NCBI GenBank assembly: GCA_903929325.1
Contig: CAIYUD010000104.1
Location: 1-26,307, forward strand
Direction: 5' to 3'
DNA length: 26,307 nt
Source: an uncultured Opitutia bacterium
Lineage (GTDB): Bacteria > Verrucomicrobiota > Verrucomicrobiia > Opitutales > UBA953
The notes beneath the pieces were generated by a model that was given only the letters and a program-made list of their open reading frames with translations, was not told where the DNA came from and searched no databases. Positions 14,255 to 21,364 of the stretch are shown piece after piece. The position numbers and the translations under genes are program-made. Each line of letters starts with the position of its first letter. Within the stretch, counting starts at the first letter, position 1.

Positions 14255-14680
14255 ATGCAAGACCCCATCACACTAAAAAGCGGGAGCGAGCTGCAAGTCA
14301 GCATCGCCCCATTTGCGGCTGGCAACCGCTTGCTAAAGACCGTCGCGAAAGAACTTTCGGCGGTCGAGTTCAACATGGACTTTGGCGAGATCGACCTGTC
14401 GAAGATCTCCACCAAAGACATCAACACCTTGAAAAATGCCGTCTTCAGGCTGCTTCAATCCGACGACGTCGAGAAGTCGGTCATGGAGTGCATGAGGCGT
14501 TGCCTCTATAACGGGCAGTCGATTCAGCCTAACACCTTCGAGAGCGAAAGCGCACGCCAGGACTACCTGCCCGTGGCGTGGGAGGTGATGAAGGCAAACC
14601 TACTCCCTTTCTTCAGCGGCCTCGCTTTACCGTCCTCGGTAAGCGAAAAGCCGAGTTCAAACGTCCAGAAGTCAGAATAG
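14255..14680 (+). CDS. Tail assembly chaperone, short form (gpG-like)
   Basis: A 141-residue protein between tube and tape measure, the standard place for the chaperone that coats the tape measure during tail assembly. Segments NRLLKTVAKELSAVEF, TLKNAVFRLLQSDDVEKSVM, ECMRRCLYNG and YLPVAWEVMKANLLPFFSGL match chaperones I know from related myophages. ATG 14255 is the first usable start: the in-frame TGA at 14240-14242 closes the frame upstream. Its start region is occupied by the structured element at 14155-14246. A -1 slippery site near codons 118-119 diverts some ribosomes into the long form. Confidence 0.85.
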   Translation: MQDPITLKSGSELQVSIAPFAAGNRLLKTVAKELSAVEFNMDFGEIDLSKISTKDINTLKNAVFRLLQSDDVEKSVMECMRRCLYNGQSIQPNTFESESARQDYLPVAWEVMKANLLPFFSGLALPSSVSEKPSSNVQKSE

Positions 14681-14844
14681 ACCTCTCTTCCGACCGGGTA
14701 TTGGCGCTACGGCTTTGGAAAGCCGGTCTGGGCACCCCCGATCAAATTCTTGCCATGCCATCAGACACCGTGCTGGACGCTTGGGAATACCTGAAGTTCC
14801 TTGAGGAATTTGAGGAAACTGCCATGGAAATGAACAAGCCATGA
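14255..14844 (+). CDS. Tail assembly chaperone, -1 frameshifted long form (gpGT-like)
   Basis: Predicted fusion made by a -1 shift at C CCT TTC (14605-14611): 119 residues of the short form, then LQRPRFTVLGKRKAEFKRPE and onward to the TGA at 14842-14844, giving about 196 residues. The second frame is open from before 14578 and has no convincing independent start. Its product (DLSSDRVLALRLWKAGLGTP, then AWEYLKFLEEFEE) resembles the T domain of such chaperones, which recruits tail components. The long form overlaps the tape measure ATG as ATGA. Most long-tailed phages make G and GT forms by this mechanism. Confidence 0.82.
14605..14653 (+). other. Programmed -1 ribosomal frameshift signal
   Basis: The heptamer C CCT TTC (14605-14611) is a canonical X XXY YYZ site in the chaperone's zero frame (codons CCT TTC, re-pairing on CCC TTT). 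Five bases later a stem begins: CGGC (14617-14620) with GCCG (14650-14653), then CGC.TTACC (14623-14631, one bulged T) with GGTAAGCG (14638-14645) and loop GTCCTC. Heptamer plus stem at this spacing is the classic stimulatory arrangement, and it sits where the two chaperone frames overlap. Confidence 0.82.
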
Positions 14845-16064
14845 AAGTCGCGGAACTATATGCCCAGTTGGGCGTGAAGGTAGATCCCTCGGATCTCGGT
14901 ACTCTCAAGGAATTTGAGAAGATACTGAACGGCATTGCGGTAGCCGCCCGGTCGGCGGCTACCGCCCTGCGCAGGTTCTCACGGGTGACCATGAGTGGCA
15001 TGACTACCCGGACGGCTCCTGCTGCGGCTGCGGGAGCCCCCGTAGCCGCCGGGGCCGTGCCACCGCAAACCCTGCTGTCTACCGTCATAGCCCAAGCGGG
15101 CGCGGTAAACCAGCAGGCTTCCGCCCAGGCCGGTACGGCTAATGTGGCGGGCCAGCATCCAAATAACCCGTTTGCTACTGCCTTGGGCAAGTCCCTCGGG
15201 TCAGTACTTCTCAAAGCTCTGGGAATCGCGACTCTGGGCATGGCTGTCAAAACTCTGGCATCTGCGCTCAAAGAGATGACCCAAGCCTCAATGGCCGCAG
15301 TCTTTGGGGTGGACAAGTTCACGACCCAAACCGGGCTTTCACGGGAAGAACTAAAGCGTTGGGAGTATGTTGCCGCATTGAGTGACGTGACGACCGAGGA
15401 GCTTCAAGACACGCTCAAGGGTCTTCAGCAGACTACCCGCCGCATTCAATTTACTGGTGAGGGGGCGACGCCGTTTCTCCAGTTGGGCATCAATGCCATG
15501 TCTTCGCCCACCGAAATCATGCGTCAGTTTGCCCAACGTACTCGTGCAATGGACACGGGAACGGCGGTTTACTTTGGCCGGCTCACCGGCATTTCGGAGA
15601 ACATGGTGTATATGCTCCGAAAGAACGTGGACAATCTGGACAAGCTTTTGCCGGATCGGATGCTGACGGATACTCAGCAGCGAGCCATGATGGATTTGAA
15701 CACCGAGTGGGCGAAACTCACGTTCAACATCGGGTTGCTTCGGGATAAGTTTGTCGTGGGTTTGGCTCCTGCTTTGACTCGTATCCTAGAATTGATGGAC
15801 CGCCTGTTGGATTGGCAGATGAGTGCAAAAGACCCCTCGGCGGCGGGAAGAGTTTTTATGTCCCCAATGGGAATGGCTTTTCCGGGTTTGCTTGGCTCAA
15901 TGAATGGCGGATCTACCACCAACATAAACAACGACATCAAGATCGAGAATCGAGGGACCGGCAATTCTCCCGCAGATGGACGGGCCATGGGACAGGCGCT
16001 CATTAAGGAAACTTCCAAGGCGTACTTTCAACGCACTCCCAGCTTCATCGGCGCAGGCTTCTGA
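14841..16064 (+). CDS. Tape measure protein
   Basis: A 407-residue protein after the chaperones, starting at ATG 14841 (ATGA overlap). The N-terminus is helical (KVAELYAQLGVKVDPSDLGT), followed by an Ala/Pro-rich linker near residues 53-75 and a hydrophobic helix near 116-140 (LGSVLLKALGIATLGMAVKT). The centre (REELKRWEYVAALSDVTTEE, LTGISENMVYMLRK) resembles phage tape measure proteins, and the C-terminal INNDIKIENRGTGNSPADGR is typical of their ends. It sets tail length and may insert in the host membrane. At about 1.5 angstroms per residue the tail would be near 60 nm, short for a myovirus; that scaling is general knowledge, not a measurement. Confidence 0.88.
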   Translation: MKVAELYAQLGVKVDPSDLGTLKEFEKILNGIAVAARSAATALRRFSRVTMSGMTTRTAPAAAAGAPVAAGAVPPQTLLSTVIAQAGAVNQQASAQAGTANVAGQHPNNPFATALGKSLGSVLLKALGIATLGMAVKTLASALKEMTQASMAAVFGVDKFTTQTGLSREELKRWEYVAALSDVTTEELQDTLKGLQQTTRRIQFTGEGATPFLQLGINAMSSPTEIMRQFAQRTRAMDTGTAVYFGRLTGISENMVYMLRKNVDNLDKLLPDRMLTDTQQRAMMDLNTEWAKLTFNIGLLRDKFVVGLAPALTRILELMDRLLDWQMSAKDPSAAGRVFMSPMGMAFPGLLGSMNGGSTTNINNDIKIENRGTGNSPADGRAMGQALIKETSKAYFQRTPSFIGAGF

Positions 16065-16067
16065 TCC

Positions 16068-16889
16068 ATGAACATCGTCCCCACCAACGATCCCAGCATC
16101 TACGCAGCCCTCAACACGCTCGTGTTGAATCAGCAGCAGTATGCTTTGGTGCGGCCCGACAATCCACCTCCTGGGATCGCCGGCTTTCTGTTCGACGTGG
16201 TAGATGATGATAGCTCGGAGCTGGAAAGCGACATCACCGATTACTTCATCGAGGACAATTCCTCGATTCAGGATCATATCGCCCTTCGACCGGAAACGGT
16301 GACGATCTCGGGGAAGATAGCTGAACTGGTTCAATCGGTAGTGCAGAACAAACCAATCTCCAAAATCGGTAATCCCCTCCCACTGGTCGGAGGTTTGATC
16401 CCTGTTCTCACTCCGCAGGCGGTTCAGAACGAAACAGCGGCTGCGGAAAACACTGCCCAGAGTAATGCGGCGATCACCTCCAACGAGAGCCTCTGGGGAT
16501 ACTACAATTCTCGTTCTCCCCAGCAGCCTTCCCAGACCAAGCAGAGTTACATCTACGGCTACTTCTACCAACTCTGGAAGGGTCGCCAGTTGTTCACCGT
16601 GGAAACCCCCTGGGGCTATTTCACGAACATGGCGATCCAAAGCATTTCCGCCACTCAGGGTGCGGAGACCCGGTTCGTCTCGAATTTCACGATTACCTTC
16701 AAGAAAATCCGGGTGGCTCGGAGCATCACGATCAATCCGGGTTCCAACGCCGGAAGATCGGTCTTTCAGGTCGCGTCGGAAAATCCCAATGGGACCATTG
16801 GGCAACTCACTCCTACCTCGCTTCAACTTCGACAAATTGAGAATCAGATGACGCCCGGTCGCCCTTTCGGTCCTGCACCTTTCCTATGA
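16068..16889 (+). CDS. Dit-like baseplate protein
   Basis: A 273-residue protein right after the tape measure. The N-terminal third has GFLFDVVDDDSSELESDITD, YFIEDNSSIQDHIALRPETV and TISGKIAEL, a pattern I associate with the Dit-like phage tail N-terminal domain (a DH...RP.T...SG signature). The middle is Gln/Asn/Ser rich; the C-terminal half (WKGRQLFTVETPWGYFTNMA, TFKKIRVA) also fits such proteins. It likely forms a ring linking tube, sheath and hub at the distal end. The start is ATG 16068, three bases after the preceding TGA, with no Shine-Dalgarno (TGATCCATG). It ends in an ATGA overlap. Confidence 0.82.
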   Translation: MNIVPTNDPSIYAALNTLVLNQQQYALVRPDNPPPGIAGFLFDVVDDDSSELESDITDYFIEDNSSIQDHIALRPETVTISGKIAELVQSVVQNKPISKIGNPLPLVGGLIPVLTPQAVQNETAAAENTAQSNAAITSNESLWGYYNSRSPQQPSQTKQSYIYGYFYQLWKGRQLFTVETPWGYFTNMAIQSISATQGAETRFVSNFTITFKKIRVARSITINPGSNAGRSVFQVASENPNGTIGQLTPTSLQLRQIENQMTPGRPFGPAPFL

Positions 16890-17227
16890 AACTGCTGACC
16901 GGATTTACTTCACAGCCCAAGCAATCCGCCACTTTTTATCTGAGTGACGGTGCTCCGGTGTATTTTTATATGCAATACAACGAGCAGCAGACTGGCTGGT
17001 TTGCCAATCTGATCTGGGGAGACCGGGAAATCAACGGGCTGCGTTTAACTACCTCACCCAATCTGCTGCTAAAGTGGAGGCACTTGATACCTTTCGGGCT
17101 GGCCATCCTCACCGACGATAACTCTGAGCCACTCAGCCTGGACGTTTTTTCTACCGGAACCGCCAAGATGTATCTCCTGAACGCCGATGACGTGGGGGCA
17201 GTTTCCACTTCGGTGTTCTCCCCCTGA
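16886..17227 (+). CDS. Baseplate plug protein, Pam3 gp18-like
   Basis: A 113-residue beta-rich protein coupled on both sides (ATGA, then a one-base TGATG). Recognisable features are ATFYLSDGAPVYFYMQYNEQ, WFANLIWGDREINGLRLTTS, LLLKWRHLIPFGLAI and the acidic C-terminal LLNADDVGAVS. These match the small plug proteins of simple contractile baseplates, described from cyanophage Pam3, which close the channel near the hub. The order Dit-like, plug, hub, spike is the same as in that baseplate type. Identity is from pattern memory and position. Confidence 0.78.
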   Translation: MKLLTGFTSQPKQSATFYLSDGAPVYFYMQYNEQQTGWFANLIWGDREINGLRLTTSPNLLLKWRHLIPFGLAILTDDNSEPLSLDVFSTGTAKMYLLNADDVGAVSTSVFSP

Positions 17228-18150
17228 TGGAGAAGTTCAACAGGATCTATTCGCTGCGGGTTGAAGTGGATAATGGGGTCAACACGTCCCCATTGCGCTC
17301 ACAGTTTTTGGCGAACAAGAACATCGAGATTACCCTGCCGTACTCGGTGGAGTTTTCAATCTCCCGGCGTACCCTGACTTCTGCCCAGACCGGGACATTC
17401 AGAATCTACAACCTCGGGCCGGAACAGCGGAATGCGATCCAGAAGGACTTTTTTCAGTTTACTCAGCTCCGGTCCATCCAGTTTTTCGCCGGCTACGATT
17501 CCCCCAATGGGAAATTCATGCCCAAGGTATTCGACGGCACGGTGGTGACCGCATACAGTTACCGTGTCGGTCGGGACTGGATCACCGAGATCGACGCTTT
17601 TGACGGCGGTTGGCAGATGGCTACCGCCAACGGAGTGTCGATCACCTTGGCTCCCGGCACCACCGCTTCCCAGGTCGTTTCCCAGCTTGCGGCGCTTTTA
17701 CCCAAGATGTCGGGGTCGGCCATCGTGGGCAACTTTCCTTACGCCAATAAACGAGGGGAAGTCCTCTTTGGGAATGTCTGGGATCTCCTGATTCAGAAAT
17801 CGAATGGCCTCGTCACCATCGACAACGGGCAAGTAAAGGCATTGCAGTTGAACGAAGTAATCCTCGGTTCGTTACCTCTGATTTCCCCCGAGAGCGGCCT
17901 TCTGGGCAGTCCCAAACGCACGCCTTCCACGCTGGAGTTTGACATGATCTTCGAGCCCCGGCTCACGGTCTCCCAAGTCGTGCGGCTGGAGAATTTCAGC
18001 AACCCCAAGTACAACCGCAACTGGAAGGTCATTGGCTTTGAGCATCGCGGGACCATTTCTCCGTCGGTGGCGGGGCAATGCCTTACCAGCGTTCGTCTCT
18101 GGTTCACTCTGGAGGATCTCCAGATCATCACCGGAAATGTTGTCATATGA
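17227..18150 (+). CDS. Baseplate hub protein (gp27/gpD-like)
   Basis: A 307-residue protein between plug and spike genes. The N-terminal domain (LPYSVEFSISRRTLTSAQTG, TFRIYNLGPEQRNAIQKDFF, then FFAGYDSPNG and VFDGTVVTAYSYRVG) is typical of phage hub proteins that form a trimer around the spike base. Later segments TTASQVVSQLAALLP and FEPRLTVSQVVRLEN fit the second hub domain. The start ATG 17227 shares its first base with the plug stop. The 3' end overlaps the spike start as ATGA. Confidence 0.82.
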   Translation: MEKFNRIYSLRVEVDNGVNTSPLRSQFLANKNIEITLPYSVEFSISRRTLTSAQTGTFRIYNLGPEQRNAIQKDFFQFTQLRSIQFFAGYDSPNGKFMPKVFDGTVVTAYSYRVGRDWITEIDAFDGGWQMATANGVSITLAPGTTASQVVSQLAALLPKMSGSAIVGNFPYANKRGEVLFGNVWDLLIQKSNGLVTIDNGQVKALQLNEVILGSLPLISPESGLLGSPKRTPSTLEFDMIFEPRLTVSQVVRLENFSNPKYNRNWKVIGFEHRGTISPSVAGQCLTSVRLWFTLEDLQIITGNVVI

Positions 18151-18842
18151 GTACCCAGATCGCCTCACCCGTCGCCCCCGACCTCCGGGCACTTTTGGAC
18201 TCCTTTAAGCAGGAAGTCATGGTGACCCTGAACGCCCATTCGCTGGGCGAGGTGGTGTCATATGATGCCACCAAAGCCACTTGTACGGTGAAGGTAAAGA
18301 CTCTGCGGCAGTTCAACGGGACATACCTCGAATACCCTATTCTGACCGACTGCCCGGTTTTCCAGATCATGGGCGGGCCGACCTATATTTCGGTGCCTAT
18401 TACAGCGGGCGATCCCTGTCTGATCCTCTTCAATGACTGGGACATCGACAACTGGTTCACGACCGGCAACACGGCGGTTCCCAATACTCCGAGAACCCAT
18501 AGTCTGAGCGACGGGTTAGTGTTGGTCGGGTTTCGCAATCTAGCCAAAACCCCGCCGGTTACCAGCAGCGATTCCCTGCTGCTGATCCACAATACAGCCA
18601 ACGCCAGGGTCACGGTCGGCGCTACTACCAGCATGACTATCGGGAGTCAGCAGGTAACCCTGAAAGCCAATGGGAAGGTTTCCATTGCCAATTCAGCCGG
18701 CGACCAGTTTAGGACAGCTATGGACTCCCTGTTTACAGCCCTAACCGCTTGGGTCAACACAGGTGGCTCGACACCGAACGCTACAACTGTTACGGCCATC
18801 AACAGCGCGAAAACCGCCTTCGACGCTATTTTCGACACATGA
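18147..18842 (+). CDS. Baseplate central spike, Gp138/gpV-like
   Basis: A 231-residue protein from ATG 18147 (ATGA overlap with the hub stop); upstream in-frame sequence belongs to the hub gene in another frame. The N-terminal half is an OB-fold spike domain of the Gp138 type: LGEVVSYDATKATCTVKVKT, YPILTDCPVFQIMGGPTYIS, then VPITAGDPCLILFNDWDIDN. The C-terminal half has short repeated beta segments (RVTVGATTSMTIGSQQVTLK, ANGKVSIANS) like a triple-stranded beta-helix spike. The last ~40 residues (NSAKTAFDAIFDT) are helical. It would pierce the outer membrane or cell surface. Confidence 0.87.
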   Translation: MSTQIASPVAPDLRALLDSFKQEVMVTLNAHSLGEVVSYDATKATCTVKVKTLRQFNGTYLEYPILTDCPVFQIMGGPTYISVPITAGDPCLILFNDWDIDNWFTTGNTAVPNTPRTHSLSDGLVLVGFRNLAKTPPVTSSDSLLLIHNTANARVTVGATTSMTIGSQQVTLKANGKVSIANSAGDQFRTAMDSLFTALTAWVNTGGSTPNATTVTAINSAKTAFDAIFDT

Positions 18843-19204
18843 TGGTTTTTCGAGAAATCTCCGCTGCGAATGACTGGGCCTTTGGTCAAGGCAGGGGTAG
18901 CTACCTGACCCGTGAACGGGCCGTGGGCGCGAACATCAAGACAAGACTCCTGTTTTTCCTGAACGACTGCTTCTTCGCCATGTCCACCGGCATCGACTGG
19001 TGGAATCTGCTTGGGACCAAGAATCCCGCTGCGCTTAACAACATCCTGATCCAGACGCGCCAGGTCATCGCCAGCAGTGAAGGCGTGGTGCGGATTAACT
19101 CGGTCACGGTGGATTTCGACTCGAAGAACCGCAGCGTCACGATCAACTACAACATCGACTCAACCTTCAGCCGAGGCGTCACCGGCAACGTCACCACGCC
19201 CTAA
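18839..19204 (+). CDS. Baseplate wedge protein, gp25/gpW-like
   Basis: A 121-residue protein. Two adjacent ATGs exist (18839 and 18842); 18839 overlaps the spike stop as ATGA and is chosen, but 18842 gives nearly the same protein. Features of the gp25/W wedge family include DWAFGQGRGSYLTRERAVGA, IKTRLLFFLNDCFFAMSTGI, then DWWNLLGTKN and the C-terminal beta strands VRINSVTVDFDSKNRSVTIN. Family members attach the baseplate to the sheath and start its assembly. It is followed by baseplate J as expected. Confidence 0.9.
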   Translation: MMVFREISAANDWAFGQGRGSYLTRERAVGANIKTRLLFFLNDCFFAMSTGIDWWNLLGTKNPAALNNILIQTRQVIASSEGVVRINSVTVDFDSKNRSVTINYNIDSTFSRGVTGNVTTP

Positions 19205-19206
19205 CC

Positions 19207-20466
19207 ATGCCCGCAAACGCTGTCACCTTTACGGGTCTCACGACCCAGACGCTCCCCGAGATCATTGACGAGATCAAGAACGGCACCGCCGACTATCCGG
19301 GGATGTACCAGATCTACGGGCCGACGATCAACGTGGAGCCCAACTCCCCGGACGGGCAGATGATCAACATCGTTGCCCAGGCGAAACTCGATATGCTGGA
19401 GTTTGTCCAGCAGGTGTTCACGGGCTTCGACCCCGATCAGGCGGTTGGCGTGGTGCTTGATCAACGTTGCGCCATCAACGGAGTTTTCCGGCAAGCGGGC
19501 ACCTATACTTACACAAACGTCAGCGTGGTGACTTCCCAGTCTCTTACCCTGCCGGGATTGGACACCGCCCCCAATGCCCCGTTCACCGTCTCGGATGCGG
19601 CGGGCAACCGCTACTTTCTTGTTGTAACGTACCCGACTGGCGGCGCTGGCACCTTCTCCCTGCAATTCCGCGCCGAGAACCTGGGGCCGGTCACGCCGGT
19701 TGCCAACACGATCACCATTATTTCGACTCTGACGCTTGGCGTCACGAGCGTAAACAACCCCACGACCGCCGGCACCGAGGTTGGGACGAACGAGGAAAGC
19801 GATTACGCCCTGCGCATCCGGCGCAGCCGCTCGGTCGCTCTGGGCAGTCAGGGCTGGGTCAGTGGTCTTTACAGCGCCATCCTAGACATTGTCGGCGTCT
19901 CCTCCGCTCTCGTACTGGAAAACATCGGCAGCACGACGGATTCCAACGGCATCCCAGGTCATAGCATCTGGGTCTTGGTCGATGGGGGTAACGTGGATCT
20001 GATCGGTGAAGCGATCTACAACAAGCGCAACGCGGGTTGCGGCATGAAGGGGACGATCACGGTTACCATCAACCAAATCGACGGCACGACCTTCGACGTG
20101 AAATTCGACCGCCCCGTGGCCGAGACTCTTTGGGTCAGCTTCAATACCGCCGCCATAACGGGCTCGACTGCCCCCGACGATACCTACATCCGCAATCAGC
20201 TCATCGCGGCGTTTAGTGGCACGTACAGCGGCATTGTGCCGGTCAGCAGTACCCTGCTGGAGCAACTCAACTACAAGATCGGTCAGAGTGCCTCGACGTC
20301 GGCAATCGTGGCGTTCATCAATGCGATCTCGCCCAATACCGCCGTCTCCTCGGAGGGCGTCTCGAATACCAATAGCAGTTACGTCTCCTTGAAGACTCTG
20401 GCCGCGAATAAACTCTGGAGCCCGGATTACACCCGCATCAAGATCAACGGAGTCGTAGGCCCGTAA
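19207..20466 (+). CDS. Baseplate J-like protein (gp6/gpJ family)
   Basis: A 419-residue protein. Features of the family are LPEIIDEIKNGTADYPGMYQ near residue 16, LDQRCAINGVFRQAGTYT in the first third, EVGTNEESDYALRIRRSRSV near 196-215, then GLYSAILDIVGVSSALVLEN and HSIWVLVDGG. J proteins form the wedge ring that closes the baseplate and holds fibres. The start ATG 19207 follows the wedge TAA after two bases (CCCTAACCATG) with no Shine-Dalgarno. It is followed by the gpI-like gene, as in other contractile systems. Confidence 0.9.
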   Translation: MPANAVTFTGLTTQTLPEIIDEIKNGTADYPGMYQIYGPTINVEPNSPDGQMINIVAQAKLDMLEFVQQVFTGFDPDQAVGVVLDQRCAINGVFRQAGTYTYTNVSVVTSQSLTLPGLDTAPNAPFTVSDAAGNRYFLVVTYPTGGAGTFSLQFRAENLGPVTPVANTITIISTLTLGVTSVNNPTTAGTEVGTNEESDYALRIRRSRSVALGSQGWVSGLYSAILDIVGVSSALVLENIGSTTDSNGIPGHSIWVLVDGGNVDLIGEAIYNKRNAGCGMKGTITVTINQIDGTTFDVKFDRPVAETLWVSFNTAAITGSTAPDDTYIRNQLIAAFSGTYSGIVPVSSTLLEQLNYKIGQSASTSAIVAFINAISPNTAVSSEGVSNTNSSYVSLKTLAANKLWSPDYTRIKINGVVGP

Positions 20467-20469
20467 TCC

Positions 20470-21363
20470 ATGCTCCTTCGCGAACTCACCGACTACTACG
20501 CGGCGGTACTCGTCTACGAGTACCGCGCTCTGCCGAATGCTACCCGGCAGATGCAGCTTTACACGAAGCAGGCGGTCGGTGATCTGCTGGCGCAATCGGT
20601 GCGCGACGCCTTCAACCTCGACACCGCCATCGGGGCGCAACTCGATGTCCTCGGGAAATACCTCGGCACCAGCCGGCAGATCTCGGCGGGTCTGGTTCTC
20701 CCGTATTTCGGCTGCTGGAATTACACTAGCACGCATTCTCCCGCGAACTATCAGGGTACGTGGGTGCCGGCGACGAACACTCCGACCCTGCCAACGGCAT
20801 CTACCGTCACGGGTAAATGGTACGCCGTTCAGGTCAATAGCACCTCGACGACCCCGATTGCAGCCACTTTTGCGCCAGGAGATCTGATCTACTCCAACGG
20901 CACCACTTGGGTGAAGGTAGCATCCTCGGTGGATAACGGTAACGGTCTGACGGATTACACCAATCTGGCGACCAACACGTCGGGATTTTTTCTCAGCTAT
21001 CTCAGCTCGGATCTTTCCACCACAGACTTGTCGGATGCCCAGTATCGGGTCGTGCTGAAACTTCAGGCGATCAACAGCACGAACGACATGACCTTGGCCG
21101 GAATTATGTTGGCTTTAGAGAGGTCTTTTGGAAACCAATTCCAGTTGATCGACAACAAGGATATGACGTTGACGTACAACGTCACGTACCTATCTCCCCT
21201 TTCGCCCGCGATTCTGGCGCAGTTCCTCCCCCGTCCGATGGGTGTGGGTATTACCGTTAATGGCTTTACTCCGACGCCTCCTCCGGTTACGGCAGCTCAT
21301 ATCACGACGCAAGCGGGCAACTGGCTGGTAACTCAAGCCGGCGATTCCCTAATCACTCAATAA
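20470..21363 (+). CDS. Baseplate/tail protein, DUF2612 (gpI-like), with fibre module
   Basis: A 297-residue protein. The N-terminal LPNATRQMQLYTKQAVGDLL, LDTAIGAQLDVLGKYLGTSR and the C-terminal LSDAQYRVVLKLQAINSTND, LPRPMGVGI match the DUF2612 family, which occupies the gpI position between baseplate J and the fibres. Residues ~93-152 (NYQGTWVPATNTPTLP ... GDLIYSNGTTWVKV) are a module normally seen in tail fibres; a relative occurs in the last gene of this window. The C-terminus carries a short repeat, TTQAGNWLVTQAGDSLITQ, also common in phage tail proteins. It likely links fibres to the baseplate. Confidence 0.84.
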   Translation: MLLRELTDYYAAVLVYEYRALPNATRQMQLYTKQAVGDLLAQSVRDAFNLDTAIGAQLDVLGKYLGTSRQISAGLVLPYFGCWNYTSTHSPANYQGTWVPATNTPTLPTASTVTGKWYAVQVNSTSTTPIAATFAPGDLIYSNGTTWVKVASSVDNGNGLTDYTNLATNTSGFFLSYLSSDLSTTDLSDAQYRVVLKLQAINSTNDMTLAGIMLALERSFGNQFQLIDNKDMTLTYNVTYLSPLSPAILAQFLPRPMGVGITVNGFTPTPPPVTAAHITTQAGNWLVTQAGDSLITQ

Positions 21364-21364
21364 A

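Noticed and set aside
14644..14650. C GAA AAG as the chaperone slippery site
   Set aside because: It is not a true XXXYYYZ heptamer and lies inside the predicted stem; C CCT TTC upstream is canonical and correctly spaced.
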